From positions 29,311 through 93,310 of IMG/VR virus record IMGVR_UViG_3300025151_000020: a stretch of DNA of 64,000 nt. One strand, written 5' to 3'. The stretch is from a virus. The notes under the pieces are model-generated. The model was not told the DNA's origin. It ran no database searches and saw only the letters and a list, made by a program, of their open reading frames with translations. The number at the start of each line of letters is the position of its first letter. Position 1 is the first letter of the stretch. Shown here piece after piece: positions 46,479 through 55,074 of this stretch. The position numbers were made by a program, and so were the translations under genes.

Positions 46479-47763
46479 TCTTCCACCCCGATGGTAACAA
46501 ACTCATGTCGTCACCACCTGGAGCATTCTTTGCGAACAAAGAAGCAGGTAGTAATGACAAGTCATCTCCTTCAACTACATCAAAACCAAGATCCGGCTTG
46601 CTTTCTTCTTGTGGTGGCTGGCTTTTGATGATTGGTGACATAGGCTCACTTACATTACGCCTTACCTTTACGGTTTCAAGATAGTTGGGATTGTGGAATG
46701 GGTTTGCAAACGGATCTTTGAGAACAAATTGCTTTCCAAATATATCGTCATACCTTTCTGCGGCAGAGGGAAAGTGATCCTCTAAATCTCCCATGCTATT
46801 GTAAAGGTGTACTCTTGCGGTTTCATCCCCCTCTTCGGCCAAATCCAACAATTCTGTTATCAAACTTGAATCAGTCATAGGAGTGATGTTTGGCAAATCA
46901 TAAATGTCCTTTGGTATTTCTTCTATTTCAATATCTTCATCATTAGGTTCTGCTTCTTTGGGTAGTGTAGGGAGTTCTCCCCCTGTTTGCTCTAGTAAAG
47001 CCGCCAAAGCCTGTTGGTAGGTTTTATTTTCTTTCATGGCTCTATGTACTGCCCTATCCATTTCTTTAGTGCCTCCTCTTTCAAAATCTTTAGGGCCAAG
47101 CACAGAAACTCCAAACGCATCTCTATACAAATTAACAAAGTGACCTGGAACTATGTTCTCATCATAAAGTTCCCCTGTTAATTGCTTGATTCGTGCCTTT
47201 GGTTTTCGGTTTCTTGCAAACCCCGCAATCGCATCCTGGTTTGCTTGAACCGCATCGCTCTTAGGAGCAGGAATCTCTACCTTCTCTTTCTGGGGTTTCT
47301 TTGTTGCCGTTGCCTTAGCCTTAGCCTTTGGTTTAGGTTCTGGTTTAACCTCATTCTTTTTTTTTGGCGGTTTGGATACTAGATCGGTTGCTGATGCTTC
47401 TCTTACGGCATCAGCATCGGGTTCGGGAATAGTTGCCTTCATTCGTTCTTCCTCCTGTTCGGGTGTTTCTTCGGTTTGAGGAGGGTCTTCTGGTGGCGGA
47501 GAATCATCGGAAGTTGAGGTTGCAGCTTGTTCCTCCGATGATTCAGATGATTCTTCTTCTTGTACAGGAGCAGGAGGCGTTGTTGGCATTGGCCTACCAT
47601 ATTTCAGTTGAAAAGTTAGATTCTCTCCTCTCATCCTATCCGCTGCTCTCTCAGCAGCGATTCTCTGTTGGCGGTTTCTTGCCCAATCTCTTATGATTCC
47701 CTTGAACAGGTCATCATCGTCTATTGCTTCCCATGCCGTGTCAAACGAATCATCTGAAGGCAT
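46471..47763 (-). CDS. Tagged acidic/linker-rich head protein, unknown
   Basis: 430 residues from the ATG at 47763 (MPSDDSFDTAWEAIDD), overlapping the upstream gene by 14 bases. The N-terminus is a divergent form of the recurrent tag, in which the final Lys is replaced by Asp (bases 47719-47745). Next come a charged helical part, acidic and Pro-rich segments, and a Lys/Pro/Ala linker (KPKAKAKATATKKPQK). A small helical module follows (KEMDRAVHRAMKENKTYQQALAALLEQ), then a long acidic C-terminal half. It directly precedes terL. It might be a terminase partner or capsid interior protein. Confidence 0.6.
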   Translation of the reverse strand: MPSDDSFDTAWEAIDDDDLFKGIIRDWARNRQQRIAAERAADRMRGENLTFQLKYGRPMPTTPPAPVQEEESSESSEEQAATSTSDDSPPPEDPPQTEETPEQEEERMKATIPEPDADAVREASATDLVSKPPKKKNEVKPEPKPKAKAKATATKKPQKEKVEIPAPKSDAVQANQDAIAGFARNRKPKARIKQLTGELYDENIVPGHFVNLYRDAFGVSVLGPKDFERGGTKEMDRAVHRAMKENKTYQQALAALLEQTGGELPTLPKEAEPNDEDIEIEEIPKDIYDLPNITPMTDSSLITELLDLAEEGDETARVHLYNSMGDLEDHFPSAAERYDDIFGKQFVLKDPFANPFHNPNYLETVKVRRNVSEPMSPIIKSQPPQEESKPDLGFDVVEGDDLSLLPASLFAKNAPGGDDMSLLPSGWKSD

Positions 47764-49378
47764 TTCGAATTGCCTCCGTTGTGTGCTTATCTCGGAATAC
47801 CACTCTCTGCTTTTGCAAATCCCAATAGTCTGCAATCGGATCATCAAACGATGCCGTAAAGTCACCTGCCGCCATTGACCTCAATCTGTTTTGACCCTGC
47901 CTTCTTTGGGATGCGTTATACGCTCCTCTTGCAAGACCCGAAAGACCAAATGTTGCTACATTTGAAAGTAAGCCTGTTCCTATTCCTCCTTTAGTTCGTG
48001 CTTGTTGGCTTGCTTGATCGACTAATCGCTCTTGAGCATAAGTTGCTCCGTCTTGCTGACTAGCAGAACCCGTTGAAGCAGTTGATGGAGCAGACCCTGT
48101 TGCTTGTGCCGTCTGATTTCTTGTATCTGTTCCGGCTCTTGATCTCTCCTGCGTTCTTTCGGGTAAAGCGGCATTCTCTCCTGTTGTTGCGGGTAATGCC
48201 GTGTTAGTAGCTGCTCTTTGTTCGGGAGTCTGATAACCCATCTGCTCTGCAAATGCAGGTGGCAATCTTCCATACCTTTCTTGAAGGCGAGCGTTATTCA
48301 CATTTTGTCTAATCTGCTTCTGACCTTCCCTGTCCATAGCAGGTGCTCCTTCACCACCATATACTCGTTGATTCCTTGCCTCTATTGCATTCATAGCACC
48401 TTGACCGGATACTGCTCCTCTAAGTGCCGCCGCACCTTGACCGACTAAATTGCCCATGCCAGGCATAATCAAACCAGATGCATCTCTGCCTGATCTATCT
48501 GAACCATACATCGCAGTTCCTGCGGCAGAAGAAACTCCTCTTCCTACTGCGGATGCTCCACGACCTGTTGCACGACCTGCCGCCATTGCACCACGACCTG
48601 CGGCTCTAGCACCTGTGCCAATCGCTTGACCTGCGGCACGAGCTGCACCTCCTAGTGATGAGAATGCATTACGAGCCATTCCAGGTGTAGCGGAAGCAAC
48701 GGCAGAAGCACCCTGCCCTATCTTCTCGGCAGCACCCCTCATTCCTGCACCAACTGCACCTGCGGCAGAAGATGCTCCTCTGCCAACTGCACCTGCGGCA
48801 GAAGATCCTGCTCTGCTCATTGCACCTGCGGCATCTTGTGCTACATTGCCAAGAGATGAGAAAGCATTCTGAACCATGCCTGGTTGCCCTGCACTATGCC
48901 TGTTTGCCTCTGAAACAGGTGATCCTTCTCTATTGGTCAAACGACTCAATCTCTGATCAAACTCGTCACCAGGAGTACCCACAAGTGATTCTTTTGCACG
49001 AGAAGCACCTTGACCTATCTTCTCAGCCGCACCTCTCATTCCCGCACTAACCGAACCTACGGCAGAACCTGCTGATTCTTTTGCACGACCTGCTATATTT
49101 TTAGCGGCATCCATCATGCCTCCGCCTTCTCTTGGATTGGTAGCATCTGCTCTGAATCCTTCGCCCGCAAAGAAATTACTTATGCGTGGTGCAAACTCAT
49201 GGTCGCCCGTTTCTGGATTAACATATTTCTGATGTCTTTTGTATCCGGCATTTTTCATTTCATCATAGCCTTCTTCTCCTGGTAATTTTCTATAACCTGG
49301 ATTGCGAATGATTTTCTTTTCAAGACTCCATGATTGAACCGCTTTTCGGATTTCATCGTCATGTGCAAAACTAAGCAT
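47750..49378 (-). CDS. Ala/Gly-rich repetitive virion-like protein
   Basis: 542 residues. The ATG overlaps the previous stop (ATGCTTAG). A charged N-domain of 90 residues is followed by about 220 residues of low-complexity repeats built on GAAxKIGQGASxA, GRGASSAAGAVG and NAFSSLGxAA. A Gln/Thr/Ser linker and a basic C-terminal part follow (QRRQGQNRLRSMAAGDF). Such amphipathic Ala/Gly helices occur in ejection or membrane-channel proteins and in DNA-compacting proteins. Context favours a head or ejection protein. No family is recognised. Confidence 0.6.
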   Translation of the reverse strand: MLSFAHDDEIRKAVQSWSLEKKIIRNPGYRKLPGEEGYDEMKNAGYKRHQKYVNPETGDHEFAPRISNFFAGEGFRADATNPREGGGMMDAAKNIAGRAKESAGSAVGSVSAGMRGAAEKIGQGASRAKESLVGTPGDEFDQRLSRLTNREGSPVSEANRHSAGQPGMVQNAFSSLGNVAQDAAGAMSRAGSSAAGAVGRGASSAAGAVGAGMRGAAEKIGQGASAVASATPGMARNAFSSLGGAARAAGQAIGTGARAAGRGAMAAGRATGRGASAVGRGVSSAAGTAMYGSDRSGRDASGLIMPGMGNLVGQGAAALRGAVSGQGAMNAIEARNQRVYGGEGAPAMDREGQKQIRQNVNNARLQERYGRLPPAFAEQMGYQTPEQRAATNTALPATTGENAALPERTQERSRAGTDTRNQTAQATGSAPSTASTGSASQQDGATYAQERLVDQASQQARTKGGIGTGLLSNVATFGLSGLARGAYNASQRRQGQNRLRSMAAGDFTASFDDPIADYWDLQKQRVVFRDKHTTEAIRNAFR

Positions 49379-51194
49379 ATAGAGCCACCTTCACCATCTG
49401 CACATTCTCATGAGGAACATTGAACGCCTTTGCGATCTGTCGCCAATCTCCTCTTGTATGGAATATAGATACAACATCTGTTGTTCCCATCTGAACCTTG
49501 CTTGAAAGCAAAGCAACATCAATTGGAGAATCAACAGACAATTTACCTAAGTGAGTTGTGTCGTCTATGGTGGCTTTTGCTAATGCCAACTGAACTTCTT
49601 CTATGTATTCTTCAAAGTCATTTCTATATGTTTCAGAACGCAGTATAATGTCATCAACAGACATCTTTCCTAACAACCCTGCCAACCTTGACAATAAACC
49701 TCGCCCCTGCCCTGAAACATCACTCGATTGAGCCATTGGTATATCGCTATTCCCCTGCGTTATACGGAACATAGGTGGAACATACGATGGTCCGGTAGGT
49801 GGCGGAGTAACGGCATTGGGGCTTGGATTCGGCCTTTCTGGTAGTGGTTGTCTTGGAATACTGCTTGGTGGCTCACGAATAGTGGGATCAGGTTCTTCTC
49901 CCGTTATAGTGGCTTCTTCTTGAGGCACTTCAACTGAAGGACCGCCATACCATGAGGGTGGTCTTCCTCCTGTTTCTTTCATGTGAGCATCGTATAAACC
50001 GTTGAGTTTTCGTTGTCTAGCACTTCTTCCTCTAATTTTACCTGCATATGCATCATCAAATATGCGTTGGACTACTTCTTCATCAAGTTCATGAGCATCA
50101 GCAATTGCTCTGACCATGCTCTTATTCCCTTTGTATGACCCCTTGCCGAGATTCTTAATCCAATTTGCATCTCTAAGTTCTGGATGTATGATGTCTTCTG
50201 AAACTCTATTTTCAACCGCACTCGGTAAAACTTGTGAAGGGTCTTCCTCTTGTTCGGGAGGCATGAGATCCCCACTTCTTATCTCAGCAGCTTGTTGTGC
50301 CTTTCTTCCAATTCTACCATGTGTTGAATCAAAATTATGATGACCATGATGTGTTCCGTGATATACTAACTTGTCATTCATGAAGTTCTGCTTGACATAT
50401 TCATATGCTTGCTCAGGATTCATGCCTTGTGATGTGGCTTGTGCTTGCAAGTCTTTTACTAATCTTCCAAGATTATCCCTCATCGGCCTGTCGTTGATTG
50501 TAATTACATTGCGATGAACATACTGTGCAGGTATGATATATCTATTCCTGCTATCCTTTCTCCCCGTTTTTCGATTATATTGATGGCCAATAAATCCTAA
50601 ATCCTTTGCGGCTTCTTCATACCATCTTGCATATCCCTCTGTGTTGCCATTATGACCACTAATGATATGAGTAACTAATTTTCCATTTTGAGTATGGAAT
50701 GGATTGAAAGAACCGTCTTTATTTTTCTGGGCTTGAACTAAAGCCGCATTCTCCGACTTATGACTTGCGTTGATTGACCATTTAGCAGGGTCTGCACCTG
50801 TTTTGTCAAAAGGTAAAGGAACGGCAGAAATGCCTCTTTGCTGATTTAGAACATTCTGCCTTTCAGCAGCTTGATTCAACATCGGCCTTCCAATCCTCAA
50901 ACCTTCTTGTAACGCTAACTCGTAAGCAGGATCTTCTGGTCCTGCATGGTATGCTTTTGCATAATAGTCTAACAACTGACCTGTTCGTATTGCCATCTCC
51001 ATAGCATCTGCATCATATGGATTGAGTAGCATTTCTTCTATATCTTCTAAATTATGATGAAGGTTCGGGGTAATCAACCCCATAGCCTCAGAGTTGATTT
51101 CACCTTCATGCCCCATAACGGCACTTATGAATTGGTCTATATCTGAAACCACATAGGATTTGGAGATATAGAAATCATCAAAGTTCCATCCCAA
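49371..51194 (-). CDS. Large head-region protein, possible internal/ejection protein
   Basis: 607 residues. The opening MGWNFDDFYISKSYVV is reminiscent of the recurrent tag but shorter and degenerate (F-D-D-F-Y-I-S-K), so I do not count it. The first 400 residues form a mostly helical domain with His-rich parts (VYHGTHHGHHNFDSTHGRIG, YARWYEEAAKDLGFIGHQYN). The stretch LVYHGTHHGHHNFD faintly recalls the start of ADP-ribosyltransferase-like proteins, but the remaining signature is not visible. A Pro-rich linker (about residues 435-490) leads to a C-terminal helical domain with an HTH-like end (DWRQIAKAFNVPHENVQMVKVAL). Confidence 0.55.
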   Translation of the reverse strand: MGWNFDDFYISKSYVVSDIDQFISAVMGHEGEINSEAMGLITPNLHHNLEDIEEMLLNPYDADAMEMAIRTGQLLDYYAKAYHAGPEDPAYELALQEGLRIGRPMLNQAAERQNVLNQQRGISAVPLPFDKTGADPAKWSINASHKSENAALVQAQKNKDGSFNPFHTQNGKLVTHIISGHNGNTEGYARWYEEAAKDLGFIGHQYNRKTGRKDSRNRYIIPAQYVHRNVITINDRPMRDNLGRLVKDLQAQATSQGMNPEQAYEYVKQNFMNDKLVYHGTHHGHHNFDSTHGRIGRKAQQAAEIRSGDLMPPEQEEDPSQVLPSAVENRVSEDIIHPELRDANWIKNLGKGSYKGNKSMVRAIADAHELDEEVVQRIFDDAYAGKIRGRSARQRKLNGLYDAHMKETGGRPPSWYGGPSVEVPQEEATITGEEPDPTIREPPSSIPRQPLPERPNPSPNAVTPPPTGPSYVPPMFRITQGNSDIPMAQSSDVSGQGRGLLSRLAGLLGKMSVDDIILRSETYRNDFEEYIEEVQLALAKATIDDTTHLGKLSVDSPIDVALLSSKVQMGTTDVVSIFHTRGDWRQIAKAFNVPHENVQMVKVALYA

Positions 51195-51200
51195 TGAAAA

Positions 51201-52550
51201 TCACCTACCATGCCCAACAACACCCGCTTCAACCAATACGGATGTATCGCCAAAGCGGTATGCGGCCTGATCTTCAATCCTCCCTGGTCCGTCTTCGTAA
51301 TGCTTTGAACTTGGATCTGATGACCTTTCTGGGCTTGCTTGCCCTCCCCTCTTTGCATTATCTCCTAGTTCAGGAGTGGCTTTTGTTAGTTTATTCAACT
51401 GCCTCAATATAGCCTCAACTTTCTTTTTGAGATGTAATATCTCGGTTCGGGATAATGCCGTTTTCTTTGATATGGAATCATCTGAACGCCTAATGTAATC
51501 TTCTGTTCCTAACGGGTCGCCATATCCTGGTTGAACCTTGATTGCATTTTTAGGGTTAGTTCCAAGTTGTGGAGATGACGGCATTTTTGTTCCTCTGCCC
51601 GAATCAACGGGATTTCCTAGAACAACTCCTCTAGTTCCTGTTTGGCTGATACCTGTTCCGCCTGTTCCATAATGATGAGTAAATTGTCGTGGTTGTGATC
51701 CTCTCGCCCTATACATTCTATTCTGAGCCTTCTTTCTTTCCCATGCTACGGGATCACGAAGCCTCAAAGGAATGGTTCTATCTCTTGTTGAACCAAGATT
51801 TCTCAATGGAAGACTTCTCGCATTGGGTGCGAATGATTGTCTTCGAGAATAAAGGTTGAGTTGCCTCTTAGCCCTACCCGCTTCCCTCTTGCTTTGCGAC
51901 TTCGGTTGCCTTCCGCCTGTGGCTTTGATTCTTCCACCGACTTTCCTGCCTCTTCTTCCTCTCCCTTTTCGTCTTCGTTTGGCTTTGGACTTTCTTCTTT
52001 CTTCGTCACTATCTTCATCCTCCTCGTATTTTCTTCCTTTGTATTTTCTTTTACCTTTGCTAATTGACCATGCATCCTCAAATGATTCGTCACTTGACAA
52101 AGTAATTGCTCTAGTGCCTCCTCGTGAAGGATGGCCGTATGTCACATTTGGCGTTGTGCTTCTAACTGTTCCTCTGTTTGCACCTGCTGACAATGACAAA
52201 CCATTAGCCCCAAGATCCACGCCAAGACCTGTTTCAAGCAATTCGTTCTCCTGCTCCATCATAGGACTCCTCTCCATTGCCTCATCCATTTCTTCGGGTT
52301 TGACGCTAATGTGTTGCAGACCAGGCATGAGTTCTCTCAATGCCTTGTCCTTACGCTTCTGAGGATTGGTTTGATCTCTGCTTTCACCATCTTCTGGTGT
52401 GGTTCTCGTGTGATGTGCAAGCCCCTCTGCATTTTCATTTGGATTGACATCAAGATCACCATAATTGCCCATTTCACGGGGTTTATGCCCGCCCATGAAC
52501 TCGGCTACTCTTGGTTTCCAACCTTGATATGAGTCACGAGGATTGCCCAT
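51201..52550 (-). CDS. Highly basic, disordered protein with internal tag
   Basis: 449 residues from the ATG at 52550. The recurrent tag appears internally as ESFEDAWSISKGKRK (bases 52056-52082, about residue 157), at once followed by a very basic stretch of Lys/Arg clusters (RRKSKAKRRRKGRGRRGRK and more) of about 100 residues. The rest is mostly disordered, with a short helical region (TEILHLKKKVEAILRQLNKL). It could neutralise packaged DNA, like protamine-type internal proteins. Placing the tag right before the basic module suggests a cleavable or separately delivered unit. Confidence 0.6.
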   Translation of the reverse strand: MGNPRDSYQGWKPRVAEFMGGHKPREMGNYGDLDVNPNENAEGLAHHTRTTPEDGESRDQTNPQKRKDKALRELMPGLQHISVKPEEMDEAMERSPMMEQENELLETGLGVDLGANGLSLSAGANRGTVRSTTPNVTYGHPSRGGTRAITLSSDESFEDAWSISKGKRKYKGRKYEEDEDSDEERRKSKAKRRRKGRGRRGRKVGGRIKATGGRQPKSQSKREAGRAKRQLNLYSRRQSFAPNARSLPLRNLGSTRDRTIPLRLRDPVAWERKKAQNRMYRARGSQPRQFTHHYGTGGTGISQTGTRGVVLGNPVDSGRGTKMPSSPQLGTNPKNAIKVQPGYGDPLGTEDYIRRSDDSISKKTALSRTEILHLKKKVEAILRQLNKLTKATPELGDNAKRGGQASPERSSDPSSKHYEDGPGRIEDQAAYRFGDTSVLVEAGVVGHGR

Positions 52551-52552
52551 TG

Positions 52553-53047
52553 TCACTTGTGAATCGCCCCCTCATCGTATGGAGGATAGGTAGAACCTCC
52601 ATATTTATTTTGATTATTCACTCTAATGGCGTGAACGGATTTGAAGCCCGCTTGGATTCTTATTGGCAAATTAAGATACCACTTTGCGAGAATCTTTGTT
52701 TGAGCATATGACTTGGATAATGCCATGAATGCTTGCTTGAGATGCCTTATTGTTTTCAAAACTTCAAGATACTGAATATCATCTGTTAGATCAGGACATT
52801 CTTCTTCGGCAGTTAGATAGCTGATGATTGCAAAGCGACACTCCATTATTGCCATATACACAGAAGTCGCTATCTCATCTGCATTATCTATCTCAAAGCC
52901 TTCCATTGACTCTAACCATGCTTTTACTACGAAATCAAGACCATCCAGGCAACGAATCAATTCATCCTCACAGATAGGCCAACCATCTTCATGGAGTATA
53001 TCTTCATACTCCGTGCCTTTCAACATCAAATCCCACAATGATTTCAT
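52553..53047 (-). CDS. Helical protein next to small terminase candidate, unknown
   Basis: 164 residues from the ATG at 53047 (MKSLWDLMLKGTEYED), overlapping the upstream stop (ATGA). The longer frame overlaps the upstream gene by 50 bases and is unlikely. It is almost entirely alpha-helical, with conserved-looking aromatic positions (LDFVVKAWLESMEGFEI, AIMECRFAIISYLTAEEE, LKTIRHLKQAFMALSKSYAQTKIL). It could be a packaging or head assembly factor. No family recognised. Confidence 0.6.
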   Translation of the reverse strand: MKSLWDLMLKGTEYEDILHEDGWPICEDELIRCLDGLDFVVKAWLESMEGFEIDNADEIATSVYMAIMECRFAIISYLTAEEECPDLTDDIQYLEVLKTIRHLKQAFMALSKSYAQTKILAKWYLNLPIRIQAGFKSVHAIRVNNQNKYGGSTYPPYDEGAIHK

Positions 53048-53757
53048 CCTTCCAACACTCCTGCTTCTGCCAAAGCGTTGCGAAGTACACGCCATTCATC
53101 AGGTGATTTTTCTGCAAAATGGGCTTGTATCACGGTAATCACATTCACAGATTGGCTCTTGTCTAAGGATTCCATTGTTTCCGACCATTTGGCAAGATCG
53201 TTCAGCGTTTCCCTAACCTCACGGTGCAACTGAACTGCAAGGCTTATGTCCTTTGGGGAGATAATGTCTGGTGTTTCAATGAATTGTGACTCTAACCTGT
53301 CTATCTGCATACCAAAAATCTGATCCAAACGATTCATGTTTGTCTGAATCCTTTGCAATGCAGCTCTAGTATCGCCAATTACAGTAGGCATCATTTCCAA
53401 TGTTGCTTGCTTCTGTACGAGAGGAGCAGTATGTGTATCCAAGTGATGACTGATAATTGAAGCATCAACTCCTAATTCATATGAAAAATCATCAATGGAT
53501 GCTCTACCATCCATGATTGCAGATTCAATCTCGGCTCTTTCGGGGTGTGTGCATATCGCACAGTCATGATTGCTATTGTTGTAGTATTCATCACCAGAAT
53601 GTCTTTTCATATGTCTATGACTTGTACCACTTGCCCATCCTTGTTCTCTGTCAATTGCCTCTGGTGTAGTAATGCCTGTGCGTATCTGATGTTCAAACTC
53701 ATCACGCTCTGGATGGTTACAGAAGGGGCAATTCTTGCGTGTCTTCCGACCAGGCAT
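53044..53757 (-). CDS. Zinc/HTH repeat protein, small terminase candidate
   Basis: 237 residues. Two tandem modules are clear. The first has CPFCNHPERDEFEHQIRTG and, further on, SHRHMKRH (residues 10-53). The second has CAICTHPERAEIESAIMDG and later ISHHLDTH (66-109). Each combines a CxxC...HxxxH zinc site with a helix-turn-helix. Similar modules occur in DNA-recognition proteins encoded beside terminases. The C-terminal half is helical (LQRIQTNMNRLDQIFG, REVRETLNDLAKWSETME), as in oligomerising small terminases. The gene lies upstream of terL but separated by five genes, so the assignment is an inference. Confidence 0.55.
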   Translation of the reverse strand: MPGRKTRKNCPFCNHPERDEFEHQIRTGITTPEAIDREQGWASGTSHRHMKRHSGDEYYNNSNHDCAICTHPERAEIESAIMDGRASIDDFSYELGVDASIISHHLDTHTAPLVQKQATLEMMPTVIGDTRAALQRIQTNMNRLDQIFGMQIDRLESQFIETPDIISPKDISLAVQLHREVRETLNDLAKWSETMESLDKSQSVNVITVIQAHFAEKSPDEWRVLRNALAEAGVLEG

Positions 53758-53780
53758 GATAGTGCATCGTCATACCATCA

Positions 53781-54131
53781 TTATTGGGTCTTTTCATGCT
53801 TCTTCATGTGGATGCCACAATATCCATCCTTTGATTCAGACGAGATACGCCTTTTGCACCTTGATCCAGAAGCAACTGTCGCCTTGCATAATTTATGCTC
53901 AGGAGGGTTTCGATAACACTCAACACATAGACCTGTTCCATACTTTGACTTCTTCTTCAAAGGCTTGCCACAGTCCTGGCATTGTTTGACTTTTCTTCGC
54001 TTGATGAGTGCCTTCGCATCCTCAATATTTACCTCGCCATCTTGGTTGATGTCCATGATGGAATCTGCCGCATCATGCAATGCCGTAAAATCCTGATCTT
54101 GTATTGGATTGTTATACGCAACATACATCAT
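53781..54131 (-). CDS. Small protein with calcium loop and two zinc motifs
   Basis: About 116 residues from the ATG at 54131 (MMYVAYNNPIQD). The open frame extends upstream to a TTG at 54206 that overlaps the previous gene, so the start is uncertain. Its parts are: a dockerin/EF-hand-like loop DINQDGEVNIEDAKALIK; a zinc ribbon CQDCGKPL with later CVEC; and a third motif CKATVASGSRCKRR with YCGIH, like the short Cys/His motif seen in phage and plant small proteins. No direct function can be given. It is one of several small metal-binding proteins here. Confidence 0.6.
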   Translation of the reverse strand: MMYVAYNNPIQDQDFTALHDAADSIMDINQDGEVNIEDAKALIKRRKVKQCQDCGKPLKKKSKYGTGLCVECYRNPPEHKLCKATVASGSRCKRRISSESKDGYCGIHMKKHEKTQ

Positions 54132-54174
54132 GGGTTGGGAGGTAAATCCTCCGCCCCTACTAATTCTAGGGGCA

Positions 54175-54435
54175 CTACCGAAAGGAAGCGTACTGTCTTC
54201 CTGCAATTAAGAAAGTTGCAAAGAGAAGAAGAAGTGCCATCATAGATTCCATAGGTTGCATCTCTGGTCCCTTGAATGCTAGAATTACTATGTCCATCAA
54301 CATGAATGATATGATAAATATCATAGTTGCACTTTCAACGAGTATTTTCTTTGGGCTAAACATAGCCAAAGTTGTAGTCATTGGATTTATGCCAAGATTG
54401 TTTTCATAATCGTCATACTGTCCTGTTCTTTCCAT
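54175..54435 (-). CDS. Small two-pass membrane protein
   Basis: 86 residues from the ATG at 54435 (a GTG three codons upstream is possible). Two hydrophobic segments are clear: LVESATMIFIISFMLMDIVI (about 30-52) and ESMMALLLLFATFLIAG (about 63-80), separated by a short polar loop with Pro. The acidic N-terminus probably faces the cytoplasm. It lies in the same operon as two other small membrane proteins and an Arf-like GTPase, which suggests a joint membrane function. Confidence 0.6.
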   Translation of the reverse strand: MERTGQYDDYENNLGINPMTTTLAMFSPKKILVESATMIFIISFMLMDIVILAFKGPEMQPMESMMALLLLFATFLIAGRQYASFR

Positions 54436-54440
54436 AACAA

Positions 54441-55061
54441 TCACACCAACGCTGCTGCTCCCATTGCACCCATACTTGGCATTCCTTGTTGTTGCATATG
54501 AGTTCCAACTAACCCTCCAAGCAAACTACCAAAGAATCCAGGTTGATTTTGACCAGATAATAGAGGGTTGTGAGCTGCAAGTAACATCTGTATCTGTTGC
54601 TGATTCATTTGAGTCTGTTGCATACAAGCAGATTGGAGGCTCTGCAAAGTCAATCTTAGATTCTCAGATGACATTGAAACTAACCCTGTGGGCAAAGAAT
54701 TAGCGTCAATTGTCAATTTTCCATCTGCATCTGGGGTAAATGTTACAGTTGTAAAGAAGTCTTTGAGTGAAAGTGTAATCACTTCTCCGATTAAATCTAA
54801 CAACACTCCCATTTGATTAGATTGTATGAAAGCCGCAATTGGGTCTTGATACTGTAACAATCTCGCAGTTGCTTGTATTGGATCATTAGCCATTTGTTGC
54901 ATTAGCGGATTCTGTTGCATCATCTGCATCTGCATCGGGTCCATTCCACCTCCCATCATCCCATTTTGCATTCCATATCCCATACCCGACATTCCTGCAC
55001 CCATGCTTGGTGCTCCGAATTGTTGAGTAGGTGCTTCACTACTTCTTGAAAACCAGCCCAT
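54441..55061 (-). CDS. Met/Gln/Gly-rich protein, unknown
   Basis: 206 residues. The N-terminus (MGWFSRSSEAPTQQFG) is followed by a low-complexity Met/Gly/Gln run (residues 18-55) and a folded helical core (IQATARLLQYQDPIAAFIQSN, VLLDLIGEVITLSLKDFF) with a beta piece (TVTFTPDADGKLTIDANSL). The end is Gly/Met-rich and hydrophobic (FFGSLLGGLVGTHM). Low-complexity ends with amphipathic helices suggest membrane or virion contact. The gene overlaps the membrane protein gene downstream by a few bases if that gene starts at its GTG. Confidence 0.55.
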   Translation of the reverse strand: MGWFSRSSEAPTQQFGAPSMGAGMSGMGYGMQNGMMGGGMDPMQMQMMQQNPLMQQMANDPIQATARLLQYQDPIAAFIQSNQMGVLLDLIGEVITLSLKDFFTTVTFTPDADGKLTIDANSLPTGLVSMSSENLRLTLQSLQSACMQQTQMNQQQIQMLLAAHNPLLSGQNQPGFFGSLLGGLVGTHMQQQGMPSMGAMGAAALV

Positions 55062-55074
55062 TTTTATTCCTCCA

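Noticed and set aside
49371-51194. N-terminal FDDFYISK as a tenth tag copy
   Set aside because: One residue shorter than the motif, and Trp and Ala are both replaced. Too degenerate to count.
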